A stretch of 64,000 nucleotides of DNA from Ignavibacteria bacterium UBA2333 (GTDB taxonomy: Bacteria; Bacteroidota; Ignavibacteria; Kapaibacteriales; Kapaibacteriaceae): the NCBI GenBank assembly GCA_002344895.1, contig DDUR01000061.1:1-64000 (forward strand), in the 5' to 3' direction. The translations under genes were made by a program, and so were the position numbers. Shown here one piece after another: positions 27,153 through 37,071 of the stretch (its first letter is position 1; each line of letters begins with the position of its first letter). The notes beneath the pieces are model-generated. The model was given only the letters and a program-made list of their open reading frames with translations. It was not told the DNA's origin and searched no databases.

Positions 27153-27821
27153 TTAACCCGTGACGATTGCCACGCCTGAACTCGTTCCTAGGCGATCTGC
27201 GCCTGCAGCCAACATTTTGAGTGCTACTTCTCTACTTCGGATTCCACCGGAGGCTTTTACACGAACGTTTGGACCCACGTGCGTGCGAAGCAAGGTGACG
27301 TCGTCCACCGTTGCACCGCCGGTTGAGAACCCCGTCGATGTTTTGATAAAGTCACTTCCACACTTCGTGACGAGTTCACAAAGGTGAACCTTCTCGTCGT
27401 ACGTCAATAAACATGTTTCTATTATGACCTTGACGATGCCGCCTCCGTGATGTACGGCATCAGTCACTCCGCGAATGTCGGCATGCACTGTTGACCAGTC
27501 TTCGCTCTTTATGCTCGTAATTGGTACAACCATGTCAATCTCTGTGGCACCATCTGCCAGAGCACGACGTGCCTCGGCAATCTTTGATTCTGTATGAGTA
27601 GCACCGAGTGGGAAACCAACGACTGTGCAGACCTGTACCTGACTTCCATCTAGTGCGCGACGTGCGCGTTCTACGTGCAGCGGAAGTATACACACTGCGG
27701 CGAAGGAATATTGGCGTGCTTCTTCACACAACGTGAGGATTGACTCATACGTTGCGTCTGGTTTGAGTATCGTGTGGTCAATCGCTGAAGCTAGTTTTGC
27801 TGACTCATCCAGTGATGTCAT
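27153..27821 (-). CDS. deoC: Deoxyribose-phosphate aldolase
   Basis: 222 residues. It splits 2-deoxyribose 5-phosphate into acetaldehyde and glyceraldehyde 3-phosphate in deoxynucleoside breakdown. Key parts are IDHTILKPDAT at the start, KVIIETCLLT, the Schiff-base lysine in DFIKTSTGFSTGGAT, and the second lysine in VRVKASGGIRS. GGTGA lies 4 bases before the ATG. It is the last gene of a leftward run, 52 bases after the Omp85-like gene. No other nucleoside catabolic gene is nearby. Confidence 0.95.
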   Translation of the reverse strand: MTSLDESAKLASAIDHTILKPDATYESILTLCEEARQYSFAAVCILPLHVERARRALDGSQVQVCTVVGFPLGATHTESKIAEARRALADGATEIDMVVPITSIKSEDWSTVHADIRGVTDAVHHGGGIVKVIIETCLLTYDEKVHLCELVTKCGSDFIKTSTGFSTGGATVDDVTLLRTHVGPNVRVKASGGIRSREVALKMLAAGADRLGTSSGVAIVTG

Positions 27822-27873
27822 GGTTCACCTATTCTTGACAAGATGCCTGATTACAACGAGGGCAAAGAACCGA

Positions 27874-29511
27874 CTACTGTGCGTCAATCGTTCTTCCAAA
27901 TACAGCCGGCGGGCGGTAACTGTGCGATCCAAAGGCGGAAAAGAGCTGATTCGTCGTAAAGACGATTCCACCGAAACGTTTGTCGTCAAGATTCATCGCA
28001 AAATCAAGACGGAAGATCGCGTCGTCACCTGACGCTTTAAGATTATGGAATCTCAGTCCAAGTCCTATCGCATGATGCCAACGAGTGGCCCCAATGGATG
28101 TACCTTGACTCCAGACGGTACCTGCGTCCCAAAATGCTACGGCACTCATCCCGGCAATCCATACCTTCCATTGAGGGAACCAGCGTACCTCCGCATTGCC
28201 AATCATACGATTGTCACCAACAAGTCGGTTGGCATCGTATCCACGCAAGCCCGACTCAACATCCAGGACAAGTTGCCGATAAGCTAACCAGTTCCATGCT
28301 GTCTGTGTACGCAGACGTGACGTAACGACAAAGTGATCAGAAAGTCTAACATGGCCTTGCCCGTGAACTTCGACATAGGTGTAGAGTGGCACACGGTCTC
28401 CGAATCCTGATGCTCCTTGAACATGGCCAAAGAGATAGAGTCCATCAGCCACATAGCCTGACTGCTCTGCCATTCCTCCAACGTACCACATGGTTTGTCC
28501 ACCGTTACCAAGCGAGAACACTCTACCGATCACAGCCGTGCCCCATGCTCCTGACATCACGTCCTCAGTTTCGTATCCGTTGAGAAACTGACTCCTTTGA
28601 AATCGTTGTCGGATGGAAGAGAATGCTACAAGAAACTGGCCTGTATTATCGAACGCCTGACGCGATGTTGGGATTGTCCGTTGTACATCATCAAGTCTCA
28701 ATGATGCACTTACAAAGAGTCGGTCGACGTCGCCGGAAGCCTGACTAATCCATCCTGAATAAGACCGTTCGTGAAAAGGCAAAAGAGTTGACGTTCCATC
28801 TCGATAGGCGAAATCTCGTCCAAACGCATTCACTGCCGATATGGCAAATGCCCACGGCGTCATCGTGGTACGATACGGTTTTGTGAATGACAGGAGTTGT
28901 GTTGTACGAACCGAATTACTTTGAAGTGCTGCAGTCATTCCAATCTCAGATCGGAACAACCTACGTTGCGTAACCTGAACAAGTCCCTCCCAACCGATAT
29001 CATTCTCAGTGCGATACAACCCTTGGACAAGTACTTGTGTAGCCGTACCGGCAAGGTTCATTTCTTCGAGTTTGCCACCAAGATTTGTTATTCCGCCTCC
29101 GGTTCCGAAAAGTATTGCCGGTCGTAATGAAAAACGATCTTGTGTTCGAAGAGTAACGTCAACAACACCTGGTGAAACCGTATCAACGATCGTCGTAACG
29201 TTGGCGAATAATCCTGTTCGGCGAAGATTACGCTCGGTCTCAATCACCAACGTCGTATCAAGATCCTCTTCTTCGTCGAACAACAACTCGTCTTCGAGAA
29301 TGTACTCACGTGTCAACGTATGGAGAGCATTCGCCCAGCTGGCAAGAAAGAACCAGTCGTCGTGACGCTCATCAAAGACATCACGGCGGTCAAAGTACAC
29401 CCGACGTATCACAGGTGCAACGGAATCCGTTAACCGTTGTTGTGCAGCAAGATCGGATGTCAGGGTGACAAAAAGAACGGCGCAACAGAGTGACGCAAAC
29501 AAAGAATGCAT
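27874..29511 (-). CDS. Omp85-superfamily outer-membrane barrel protein with one POTRA-like domain
   Basis: 545 residues. After a signal peptide (about 1-23, ending LAAQ), residues about 33-150 contain a POTRA-like unit (IRRVYFDRRDVFD, ETERNLRRTGLFANVTTIVD, VDVTLRTQDRFSL). A large barrel follows. Near the end, GLRGYDANRLVGD carries the RGY motif of the Omp85 barrel and the protein ends in a long strand region. A single POTRA distinguishes it from BamA. It may be a translocase for surface lipids or proteins. It lies 24 bases after ptsI on the same strand, probably co-transcribed. Confidence 0.75.
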   Translation of the reverse strand: MHSLFASLCCAVLFVTLTSDLAAQQRLTDSVAPVIRRVYFDRRDVFDERHDDWFFLASWANALHTLTREYILEDELLFDEEEDLDTTLVIETERNLRRTGLFANVTTIVDTVSPGVVDVTLRTQDRFSLRPAILFGTGGGITNLGGKLEEMNLAGTATQVLVQGLYRTENDIGWEGLVQVTQRRLFRSEIGMTAALQSNSVRTTQLLSFTKPYRTTMTPWAFAISAVNAFGRDFAYRDGTSTLLPFHERSYSGWISQASGDVDRLFVSASLRLDDVQRTIPTSRQAFDNTGQFLVAFSSIRQRFQRSQFLNGYETEDVMSGAWGTAVIGRVFSLGNGGQTMWYVGGMAEQSGYVADGLYLFGHVQGASGFGDRVPLYTYVEVHGQGHVRLSDHFVVTSRLRTQTAWNWLAYRQLVLDVESGLRGYDANRLVGDNRMIGNAEVRWFPQWKVWIAGMSAVAFWDAGTVWSQGTSIGATRWHHAIGLGLRFHNLKASGDDAIFRLDFAMNLDDKRFGGIVFTTNQLFSAFGSHSYRPPAVFGRTIDAQ

Positions 29512-29535
29512 TATGCGATGATACGCAACGGCTGT

Positions 29536-31263
29536 CTATCGACGGCCGTTGATAATGGCATGTACCTGAGGTGTTGTTGTACAGCGCTCAATCTTTCGCA
29601 CAAGTTCAACACAGTCATCGTAGGAAAACTGACGGATTCTGTGACGTATTTCGAGAAGCAGTGCCGGAGATACACTGAGTTCACTAAGTCCCATCCCTAC
29701 GAGCATTTCCGTCGCTGCCGCATGTCCAGCAAGTTCTCCACACACACTTACACTTCTTCCATACCTCCGCGCAGCATCTACCGTCATTCGAATCATTCTC
29801 AACACACTCGGATGCATAGCATCAAAGATATCAGCCACGAGTTCATTGGTGCGATCAGTTGCCAAGGCATACTGTGCGAGGTCATTTGTGCCGATACTCA
29901 GGAAATCTGATTCAGCAGCAAAGTAGTCAGACATCATTGCTGCCGAAGGCGTCTCAATCATCACTCCAACGGGCATTTCCGCGTCAAACTCGACACCTTC
30001 TGCAGCAAGCTCACGTTTGCAGCGGTCAATCAGAATCCGAGCTTGCTCAAACTCCTCTGCCACAGCAACCATCGGCAGCATAAAGCGGACGTTCCGATGA
30101 GCACTGGCACGGAGAACAGCTCGAATCTGTTCGCGGAAAATATCCGGTCGATACAGCAGGAAGCGGATTCCCCGTAAGCCGAGAGCTGGATTGTCTTCAT
30201 GATGTGGTATACCATCCCGATACTTATCACTTCCCACATCAAATGCACGGAACGTTACTTGTAGCGGATATGCTCGCTGAGCAATGTCACGGTACCATTC
30301 ATACTGTTCATCACTGGATGGGTAACGACTTCTATGCAACAGAAGATACTCCGTGCGGACAAGTCCGATACCTTCACATCCCGCCATAACAGCCGCGTCC
30401 ACCTGATCAGGAGAGTCCACATTCCCAAACAGACTCACACGATGTCCATCACGCGTGACGGTGGGTTCGTGGCGCAGGGCACCGAGTGAGACACGATAGG
30501 CCTCCGCCTCGGATTGTTTCCGTCGATATCCTTCAAGTGTTGACTCGTCTGGATCAACAACAACAATTCCAGAATATCCATCAACGACGATATTCAAACC
30601 GTTGAGTATCTCTCCCGTTGCATTTCGAATACCGATTACTGCTGGTATCAGCATGTCTCGAGCAAGAATGCAGGCATGCGAGTTAATGCCTCCAACTTCA
30701 GTGACGTAGGCTAGGGTACCAGTCTGTTTAAAGAACAGCATGTCTTGCGGCGTAACAGACCCTGCAACGACAATCGCATTGCCACCAGCCGCATGTGTAA
30801 GGGTTCGATTCCGGAGTGTTCCGATGAGTCGTTCCTTCACGGCATCAAAATCCTGGACACGCTCACGAAGGATAGGATCTCGGGCACCCAGCAAGATTGA
30901 CTTATGAACGTCAAACTCTTGGACAACTGCTGCCTCAGCAGGTATGCCGGTTTCGATTCGTGTTACAATACTGCTCGTAATGATCGGATCACTCACGATG
31001 AGCAGGAACGACTCAATAATTGTGCTCACGGAAGCTGATTCCGTACGAGCTAGTTCGATGGCAGATACGAGTTCAGAGGCGGCCGCCTCAAGGGCAGACC
31101 GAAAACGCGCTACTTCGTCAGGTATTCTTCGTTGTTCGAGCTTTTCGTGCGGAACACTCGGTGATTCAACACTCAGCACAAAGGCTCTCCCGATGGAAAT
31201 TCCCGGTGAAGCGGGAATGCCCTTCAGCAAACGTTGGCCTGGTGGTGCAGTCTGACGCAGCAT
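29536..31263 (-). CDS. ptsI: Phosphoenolpyruvate-protein phosphotransferase (PTS enzyme I)
   Basis: 575 residues from the ATG at 31263 (GGAGG 12 bases upstream); an ATG at 31302 is also possible. It transfers phosphate from PEP to HPr. The swivel-domain active site is GGINSHACILARDM (His after NS). PEP-site motifs are LVRTEYLLLHR, ALGLRGIRFLL, GVMIETPSAAM, SIGTNDLAQYAL and the catalytic Cys in SVCGELAG. It follows ptsH by about 80 bases. No EIIA, EIIB or EIIC gene is visible, so the system may be regulatory rather than sugar-transporting. Confidence 0.93.
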   Translation of the reverse strand: MLRQTAPPGQRLLKGIPASPGISIGRAFVLSVESPSVPHEKLEQRRIPDEVARFRSALEAAASELVSAIELARTESASVSTIIESFLLIVSDPIITSSIVTRIETGIPAEAAVVQEFDVHKSILLGARDPILRERVQDFDAVKERLIGTLRNRTLTHAAGGNAIVVAGSVTPQDMLFFKQTGTLAYVTEVGGINSHACILARDMLIPAVIGIRNATGEILNGLNIVVDGYSGIVVVDPDESTLEGYRRKQSEAEAYRVSLGALRHEPTVTRDGHRVSLFGNVDSPDQVDAAVMAGCEGIGLVRTEYLLLHRSRYPSSDEQYEWYRDIAQRAYPLQVTFRAFDVGSDKYRDGIPHHEDNPALGLRGIRFLLYRPDIFREQIRAVLRASAHRNVRFMLPMVAVAEEFEQARILIDRCKRELAAEGVEFDAEMPVGVMIETPSAAMMSDYFAAESDFLSIGTNDLAQYALATDRTNELVADIFDAMHPSVLRMIRMTVDAARRYGRSVSVCGELAGHAAATEMLVGMGLSELSVSPALLLEIRHRIRQFSYDDCVELVRKIERCTTTPQVHAIINGRR

Positions 31264-31345
31264 CAGATCGACCGGCCTCCACGGATAATGCCCCTGAACC
31301 ATGAGGTCACCCGACGTGTACGTTGACCATGATGTTCCCCCACCA

Positions 31346-31612
31346 TCATGGTTCTCCAAATCCTGTTGCAAAGAGCTCACCGACAGCCGCTGCTGCTTCG
31401 ACCTCATCGATGCCTTCTACCTGCAGTCCCAGGGTGCTTCCCTGCTCTGCAGCCAGTGTCATCACGCCGATAATGCTCTTGGCATTTATGCTGAATCCGT
31501 CGCGAACAAGATGAATCTCACTTTTGAATTGTGATGCGAGCTTTACAAGCATCGCAGCAGGACGGGTATGTAACCCTGCTCTGTTCGTCACAGTAACCTG
31601 AGTATCAATCAT
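31346..31612 (-). CDS. ptsH: Phosphocarrier protein HPr
   Basis: 88 residues. The phosphorylated histidine is His15 in GLHTRPAAML. The regulatory serine region NAKSIIGVMTLAAEQG is also present, as in HPr proteins under HPr kinase control. It receives phosphate from enzyme I, encoded next. Its ATG overlaps the end of the Sua5 gene by 4 bases. Confidence 0.95.
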   Translation of the reverse strand: MIDTQVTVTNRAGLHTRPAAMLVKLASQFKSEIHLVRDGFSINAKSIIGVMTLAAEQGSTLGLQVEGIDEVEAAAAVGELFATGFGEP

Positions 31613-32580
31613 CCTTCCTGCCGTTCTTCCTTCGTTGACTCCGCCGCGCGGCGCAGTCTGTTCATCATGGCCTCGTCGCTCCGGATTTCTTCATCACAAT
31701 GTACGATGATTTTTTCCACATGCAAGGCATCTGCCCGACGAAGTTCTGCGTAGAGCGAATGAGCCGAAAGTTGCCGCCACGGAATATTATCTCCCGGTGA
31801 ATGTCTCGATAGAACAACCACGGCCTTCGTTGCCCCATCCGCCCCTTGCCGTCGAACCTCTTCCAGATCATGAACGAGGACGAGCTGAGCACGGGGAGCA
31901 TAGTGTCGGTGGCGCGTGCCGGGTGATGCCGAAGCCTCGTGATCATCAGCCGACCTCACGGCGAGTCCTGTGGCAGCTGCAAGCATTGCCGCTGTAACGG
32001 CCCCCGGACGGAGGATTACAAGCTCGTTGTTAACAATCTGAACAACAGTTGATTCAAGGCCGACAGAGCAGGGGCCGGCATCGAGAACGGCATCAACAAC
32101 ATTTCCGAGGTCATCTACAACATGCTGCGCCGTTGTTGGACTTGGCCGACCGCTGAGATTTGCGGAAGGGGCGGCAAGGGGCTTGCCCACACGACGGATA
32201 ACGTCGCGAACCACATCATTACCGGGTATTCGTACTGCCACCGTTGGTAAACCAGCCGTCACGTTGTCGGAGACATTTTCACGACGTGGAAGGACAATCG
32301 TTATGGGCCCAGGCATAAAGTGCCGAATCAGCACAGCATCAGCGTCACCCACAATGGCAATGTTGTCGATGTCGCTAACATCCGCAACATGAACAATCAA
32401 CGGATTATCGGCTGGACGTCCCTTGGCTTCAAAGATTCTGGCTATTGCCCTTGCATCGTCGATTCTCGCCGCCAAGCCGTAGACAGTTTCGGTGGGAAGG
32501 GCTACTAAATGACCCCTTTGCAAGAGGTCAACGGCCCTGCTCACATCGTCGGCATTGCTGGCTTGAAGGATCGTTATCAT
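31609..32580 (-). CDS. tsaC: L-threonylcarbamoyladenylate synthase (Sua5 type)
   Basis: 323 residues, longer than TsaC because it has the C-terminal Sua5 domain. It makes threonylcarbamoyl-AMP for the t6A modification of ANN-decoding tRNAs. The YrdC domain shows LPTETVYGLAA, KGRPADNPLIVH, and KPLAAPSANLSG. The linker SPGTRHRHYAP, typical of Sua5, is at about residue 220. The promoter box TACATTTG ends 5 bases before the ATG, so the transcript may be leaderless. It begins a run with ptsH and ptsI. Confidence 0.94.
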   Translation of the reverse strand: MITILQASNADDVSRAVDLLQRGHLVALPTETVYGLAARIDDARAIARIFEAKGRPADNPLIVHVADVSDIDNIAIVGDADAVLIRHFMPGPITIVLPRRENVSDNVTAGLPTVAVRIPGNDVVRDVIRRVGKPLAAPSANLSGRPSPTTAQHVVDDLGNVVDAVLDAGPCSVGLESTVVQIVNNELVILRPGAVTAAMLAAATGLAVRSADDHEASASPGTRHRHYAPRAQLVLVHDLEEVRRQGADGATKAVVVLSRHSPGDNIPWRQLSAHSLYAELRRADALHVEKIIVHCDEEIRSDEAMMNRLRRAAESTKEERQEG

Positions 32581-32585
32581 ACGTA

Positions 32586-32593
32586 CAAATGTA
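32586..32593 (-). promoter_or_regulatory. Promoter box of the sua5-ptsH-ptsI run
   Basis: Reading leftward TACATTTG, an exact TAnnTTTG match, with 5 bases to the ATG at 32580. No Shine-Dalgarno sequence fits in this space. Confidence 0.55.
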
Positions 32594-32612
32594 TTGGCGA
32601 AAGGCGATCCCC

Positions 32613-32620
32613 TATCTTCG
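32613..32620 (+). promoter_or_regulatory. Promoter-like box of the phosphorylase gene
   Basis: TATCTTCG matches TAnnTTTG at 7 of 8 positions, 42 bases before the glgP ATG and divergent from the sua5 promoter. Confidence 0.35.
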
Positions 32621-32662
32621 CCCTCCCGATTCGCCTACGACACTTGAGAATTTCTCTCCCCC

Positions 32663-35215
32663 ATGAAGCCCGTCACAACCTTTCTCGTCTCTCCATCCGT
32701 ACCCCCTTCACTTGCTCCGCTTAAAGAGCTCGCTTCGAACTTCTGGTGGTGCTGGAATGCTGAGGCTGCGGACCTTTTCCGACGAATTGATCCAGTTCTT
32801 TGGGACGAGGTCCACCACGATCCGACGGCCCTTCTAGCACGTCTACCGCACCAACGACTTTTACAACTATCCGAGCGGACAGACTACCTTCGCGCCGTTG
32901 AAGATGTGTATGCCGACTTTCGCACCTACATGGAAGGTCGTGGCTGGTACTCTGAAACGAATCTTCCATCCTCACAGTACTTTGCCTACTTCTGCGCTGA
33001 GTTCGGGATTCATGAGAGTTTCCCTGTGTATAGCGGTGGACTCGGTGTACTTGCCGGTGATCATCTTAAATCAGCGAGTGACCTTGGACTGCCACTTGTT
33101 GCAATCGGCCTGCTGTATCAGGAAGGATACTTTCATCAGTATCTCACACAAAATGGCTGGCAGAACGAACGATATGCGGAACTGGACTTTCATTCCTTAC
33201 CTCTTACGCCCGTCGTGCGAGGCAACGGAACACCAATACTTATCGATGTAGATCTTCCACTTGGCAAGTGTTATGCAAGAATCTGGAAGGCAAACATTGG
33301 TCGTGTTCCCTTGTATCTGCTCGACACGAATGTCCCAGAAAACGAAAACCCCGTACTACGAGATGTCACGGATCGGCTCTATGGCGGCACGATTGACACA
33401 CGCATCATGCAGGAAATGGTACTTGGAATTGGCGGCGTGCGGGCTCTTCATGAGCTGGGTATAGATCCGGCGGTGATTCACATCAACGAAGGTCACGCAG
33501 CATTCTCAATGCTCGAACGATCAAAGGCGATGATGTCGGCCTTCGGCCTCAGTTTCCGAGAGGCATGGAGAATGTCTGCCGCTTCTTCCGTGTTTACCAC
33601 CCACACTCCCGTTCCAGCCGGTAACGAGATCTTTTCGTTTGAGTCGTTACGACCATACTTTGAACCCTATGCAGCAACACTTGGGCTGTCATGGGAAGAG
33701 TTTTGTGTGTTAGGATCGCAGAACGACCATGTGTCTGACGACGGTTTTAGTATGACCGTGCTCGGCCTCAAGGGGTCTACTTTCCGAAATGGCGTGAGTG
33801 AGCTTCATGGAGATGTTGCACGGCGGATGTGGCAGGGTGTATGGAGTATGGCGGACCTAAGTGAGATTCCGATTGGAGCTGTAACGAACGGCGTTCATAC
33901 GTCGACGTGGGTAAGCCGTGAACTTGCTGAAGTTTACGATCGGTACCTAGGAACTACGTGGCGCACGGATCCATCAGATCCATCGGCATGGTCGAACATT
34001 GACGCCATTCCAGATGTTGAGCTCTGGAGAGTTCACGAACGTCGCCGCGAACGACTGGTCCTGGGTGCACGTGATCATATCGTCAACAATCACAATGTAT
34101 CGCTCACGCAGGAACAACTCCTGCGGATTCACGAGCATCTTGATCCGGACATTTTCACCGTCGGATTTGCGCGAAGATTCGCGTCGTATAAACGAGCCGA
34201 CCTTCTGTTTCGGGACATGGACCGTCTTTCACGACTCGTTCTTGACGCCAAACGTCCGATGCAAATCATTCTCGCTGGCAAGGCACATCCTCGCGACACG
34301 GAGGGAAAGGACTTGCTCGCATCCGTCGTTCAGAAGATTCGTAAACATGGTCTTGAGCACCGTGTAGTCTTCCTCGAGGATTATGAAATGGACATCGCTC
34401 GGTTACTCGTACGGGGATGCGACATTTGGCTTAACACGCCACGGCGTCCATACGAAGCCAGCGGAACGTCCGGAATGAAGGCCGCCATGAATGGTGTCAT
34501 TCACTGCAGTATCCTCGACGGCTGGTGGGCTGAGGCCTTTGACGGATCGAATGGCTTTGCCATCGGCCATGGAGAGACACTTGAACCAGATCAACAAGAT
34601 GTTGCAGACTCAGAAACACTCTACGACTTGCTTGAACACGTTGCCATTCCAATGTTTTACGATACAGGAAAGACGCGTGTCCCTGATCGCTGGGTAGCTC
34701 TGATGAAACGGTCAATTTCCACACTGGCACCTCGATTTGCAGCACATCGAATGGTCAAGCAGTATGCGCAAGAAGCCTACGTCCCTGCAGCATCTCGGTT
34801 CGAGATTTTTTCGAGGAATGGGGCAGAAGGGGCTCGAAGTCTCGATGCATTTTTCCGACACGTAGCGGGACAATGGCCACATGTTTCTGTGGAAGCCGTT
34901 GAAATACTTGGTACTTCTGCGGCCTTCGTCGGGAAAACCGTCCACGTTCGCACAACGGTCCGACTTGCCGGTCTTTCTCCCGGAGATGTGATCGTGGAAG
35001 CTCTTTATGGTCGTGTCGATTCTAAGGGCGATATTTCCCCCTTACGGACAATTCAACTCAGTCACACCGGTGGAGATTCTGCCAGTGCGACATTTGAGGG
35101 AGAATATGTCTGCGAAGAGAGTGGGCTTCAGGGATGTGGCGTTCGCGTAATGCCCTCACATCCTCTGCTTGTTTCGTCGCTCGATGCACATCGCATTGTC
35201 TATGCGACAACGTGA
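32663..35215 (+). CDS. glgP: Alpha-glucan (glycogen/maltodextrin) phosphorylase
   Basis: 850 residues, of the alpha-glucan phosphorylase type common in bacteria lacking the classical GlgP. It releases glucose 1-phosphate from storage glucans. It begins with the DUF3417-like region (NFWWCWNAEAADLF). Next come CAEFGIHESFPVYSGGLGVLAGDHLK, here split across the N-terminal lobe, INEGHAAFS, TTHTPVPAGNE and VTNGVHTSTW. The PLP-binding lysine is Lys606 in SGTSGMKAAMNG, followed by DGWWAEAFDG. A G-tract element encodes GAEGA near the C-terminus. It stands alone between divergent and downstream genes. Confidence 0.94.
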   Translation: MKPVTTFLVSPSVPPSLAPLKELASNFWWCWNAEAADLFRRIDPVLWDEVHHDPTALLARLPHQRLLQLSERTDYLRAVEDVYADFRTYMEGRGWYSETNLPSSQYFAYFCAEFGIHESFPVYSGGLGVLAGDHLKSASDLGLPLVAIGLLYQEGYFHQYLTQNGWQNERYAELDFHSLPLTPVVRGNGTPILIDVDLPLGKCYARIWKANIGRVPLYLLDTNVPENENPVLRDVTDRLYGGTIDTRIMQEMVLGIGGVRALHELGIDPAVIHINEGHAAFSMLERSKAMMSAFGLSFREAWRMSAASSVFTTHTPVPAGNEIFSFESLRPYFEPYAATLGLSWEEFCVLGSQNDHVSDDGFSMTVLGLKGSTFRNGVSELHGDVARRMWQGVWSMADLSEIPIGAVTNGVHTSTWVSRELAEVYDRYLGTTWRTDPSDPSAWSNIDAIPDVELWRVHERRRERLVLGARDHIVNNHNVSLTQEQLLRIHEHLDPDIFTVGFARRFASYKRADLLFRDMDRLSRLVLDAKRPMQIILAGKAHPRDTEGKDLLASVVQKIRKHGLEHRVVFLEDYEMDIARLLVRGCDIWLNTPRRPYEASGTSGMKAAMNGVIHCSILDGWWAEAFDGSNGFAIGHGETLEPDQQDVADSETLYDLLEHVAIPMFYDTGKTRVPDRWVALMKRSISTLAPRFAAHRMVKQYAQEAYVPAASRFEIFSRNGAEGARSLDAFFRHVAGQWPHVSVEAVEILGTSAAFVGKTVHVRTTVRLAGLSPGDVIVEALYGRVDSKGDISPLRTIQLSHTGGDSASATFEGEYVCEESGLQGCGVRVMPSHPLLVSSLDAHRIVYATT
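34820..34834 (+). repeat. G-tract element, copy 6
   Basis: GGGGCAGAAGGGGCT inside glgP, encoding GAEGA. Identical over 15 bases to the copy in mltG. Confidence 0.65.
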
Positions 35216-35270
35216 CCCTGAAACTTTTGTGGGCCGCAACGGTCCTTGATTCGTCATTTCGGAGTACAGA

Positions 35271-37019
35271 ATGCACGGTTTACGCCTGTTTGCGGCCCTC
35301 TTTGCCGCAGTTTTCACCACAACGGCCGCATCGGCGCAGGTCGCCTATTTTTCGTTTCTCCACAATAGCCCTGATCCGGCTCTGGAAGTGGTAGACCTGT
35401 ATGTAACGCAGAACTCGAACACGACCAAGTTTGAGGATATTCCGTTTCAGACGGGAATCAACCTGGAATCAGCGCTGATTTTTGGTGGATTTCCTGTTGA
35501 GTTTGTACTTGCACCGCCCACGTCGGCTTCTCCTGATGACGGGATCCTGCGTAAGACGTTTAATCCGGGCGAGGATCTTGCCTACGTGGTTGTCGCACAA
35601 GGCCTTACGACCACCGAAGGTTACGTAGCAAATCCCGACGGGAAATCTGTTGCAGCCGATATGGTCCTGAAACAGATTGGCGACGCTCCAACAGATCCAA
35701 GTAAAACAGGAGTCTACGTCCTCCATGGATCAACGGATCTTGAGCGTTTTGATGTCTACGTCAAGGGCGTTGGAGCAGCGCTCGCAACAGGCCTTTCCTT
35801 CGGTGACGTTACAGCGAACATGTCTGCCATTAATCGTGCTGACATCCAGCTTAATCTTACCAAGGCAAATGACGCGTCGAAAATCCTGGCCTCGTTTTCG
35901 GTGAACCTTACTTCGCTCGGAAGTGACGTTGTGTTACTCGTTCCGTCAGGATTCTACGTTCCTGGTGACAATAACGGCAGCACCGACTCCTTGGCTCTGC
36001 TTGCTGTGCTTGACAATGGAACAGCTGCGCGTATTCCGGCAATCTCGGGATCGCAGACTGCACGTGTGCAGCTCGTCCACAATGCATCAGACCCAAAACT
36101 TACACTCGTTGACGTTTGGGTGAATGGCACCAAGTCCATCAACCGTTGGACGTATCGAACAGCGACACCCTTTCAGGACCTACCATCGGGTATTCCGCTG
36201 AATGTGGCCGTTACGGCAGCGAATTCGGCAAGTCCGAGCAATCCACTGTACACAACAACAATTCCGTCACTTCGACCCGGACGCACCTACCATATCATTG
36301 CAACCGGGGTTTCCGAATCGGGTTTCGCAGAAAATCCAGGGAAGATTGACACAAGTTTCCGACTCGTAGTACTTGATGACGCTTTGGAGCGTTCACCTGA
36401 ATCTGGTAAGTCCGCTGTTCGAATCGGACACTTTGCTACGGATGCTCCGACGGTAAATGCTCGCAACACGACTCTTGGAGTTGTTGCTACGGGCCTGAAG
36501 TATCTCGATGTTACGCCATATCGCCTGTTCGAGCCTGCTGTGGACACGATTTGGGTTATTAACGCCACGGAAGAAAAGATCATCAAGGGATACATCGTTG
36601 ATCTTCGTGGCACCGAACGGGCGGCACTCTTCCTCGCCTCTGGCTTTGTAAATCCGGCCGCAAACAAGAACGGCAGCCCGTTTAAGATGATCCTCGTTGA
36701 GCCAAGTGGCACCGTTCGCTCCAATCTCATCGAAGTTGACAGCGTCACATCCTCCGTGAACGACTATCTGCAATCCATGCTTGCTGTTGGACCAAATCCG
36801 GCTTCTTCCGACGTCACCGTTCGGTTTGACGCTCCAGCTGCCGGCAGTAACGTAGAGATCGTCGATCTGAACGGGACAGTTGTGGCCTCCATGCCCCTTG
36901 GCACCGAAGGTGCCGGCTCCTTACCCGTTACGGGCCTCTCAGCAGGTATGTACACTGTCCGTGTCCTCGATGCACGTGGTGTGCCTGTTGTTGAACGCCC
37001 TATCATCATCACCCGGTAA
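35271..37019 (+). CDS. T9SS-secreted DUF4397-repeat protein
   Basis: 582 residues. GGAG lies 8 bases before the ATG. A signal peptide (1-22, ending TAASAQ) precedes several DUF4397-type repeats, seen as VAYFSFLHNSPDPALEVVDL, VYVLHGSTDLERFDVYV, VQLVHNASDPKLTLVDVWV and VRIGHFATDAPTVNARN, each a beta unit with an HxSxD-like strand. The C-terminal 80 residues are a T9SS sorting domain (VGPNPASSDVTVRF, IVDLNGTVV, SAGMYTVRVLD). The role of DUF4397 is unknown; such proteins are usually cell-surface. A strong hairpin follows the stop codon. Confidence 0.88.
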   Translation: MHGLRLFAALFAAVFTTTAASAQVAYFSFLHNSPDPALEVVDLYVTQNSNTTKFEDIPFQTGINLESALIFGGFPVEFVLAPPTSASPDDGILRKTFNPGEDLAYVVVAQGLTTTEGYVANPDGKSVAADMVLKQIGDAPTDPSKTGVYVLHGSTDLERFDVYVKGVGAALATGLSFGDVTANMSAINRADIQLNLTKANDASKILASFSVNLTSLGSDVVLLVPSGFYVPGDNNGSTDSLALLAVLDNGTAARIPAISGSQTARVQLVHNASDPKLTLVDVWVNGTKSINRWTYRTATPFQDLPSGIPLNVAVTAANSASPSNPLYTTTIPSLRPGRTYHIIATGVSESGFAENPGKIDTSFRLVVLDDALERSPESGKSAVRIGHFATDAPTVNARNTTLGVVATGLKYLDVTPYRLFEPAVDTIWVINATEEKIIKGYIVDLRGTERAALFLASGFVNPAANKNGSPFKMILVEPSGTVRSNLIEVDSVTSSVNDYLQSMLAVGPNPASSDVTVRFDAPAAGSNVEIVDLNGTVVASMPLGTEGAGSLPVTGLSAGMYTVRVLDARGVPVVERPIIITR

Positions 37020-37042
37020 TTCCCTTCCTCATAGCACACCAA

Positions 37043-37071
37043 CGAAGAGCGGCTCATTTAGCCGCTCTTCG
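37043..37071 (+). terminator. Hairpin terminator after the DUF4397 gene
   Basis: A perfect 12-bp stem (CGAAGAGCGGCT / AGCCGCTCTTCG) with a 5-base loop. The T-run is short (TATATTT) and doubles as the ffh promoter box. Confidence 0.65.

Noticed and set aside
32167..32181. A further GGGG-N6-GGGGC match in sua5
   Set aside because: It encodes the conserved KPLAAPSAN motif, so protein constraint can explain it; not counted as a copy.
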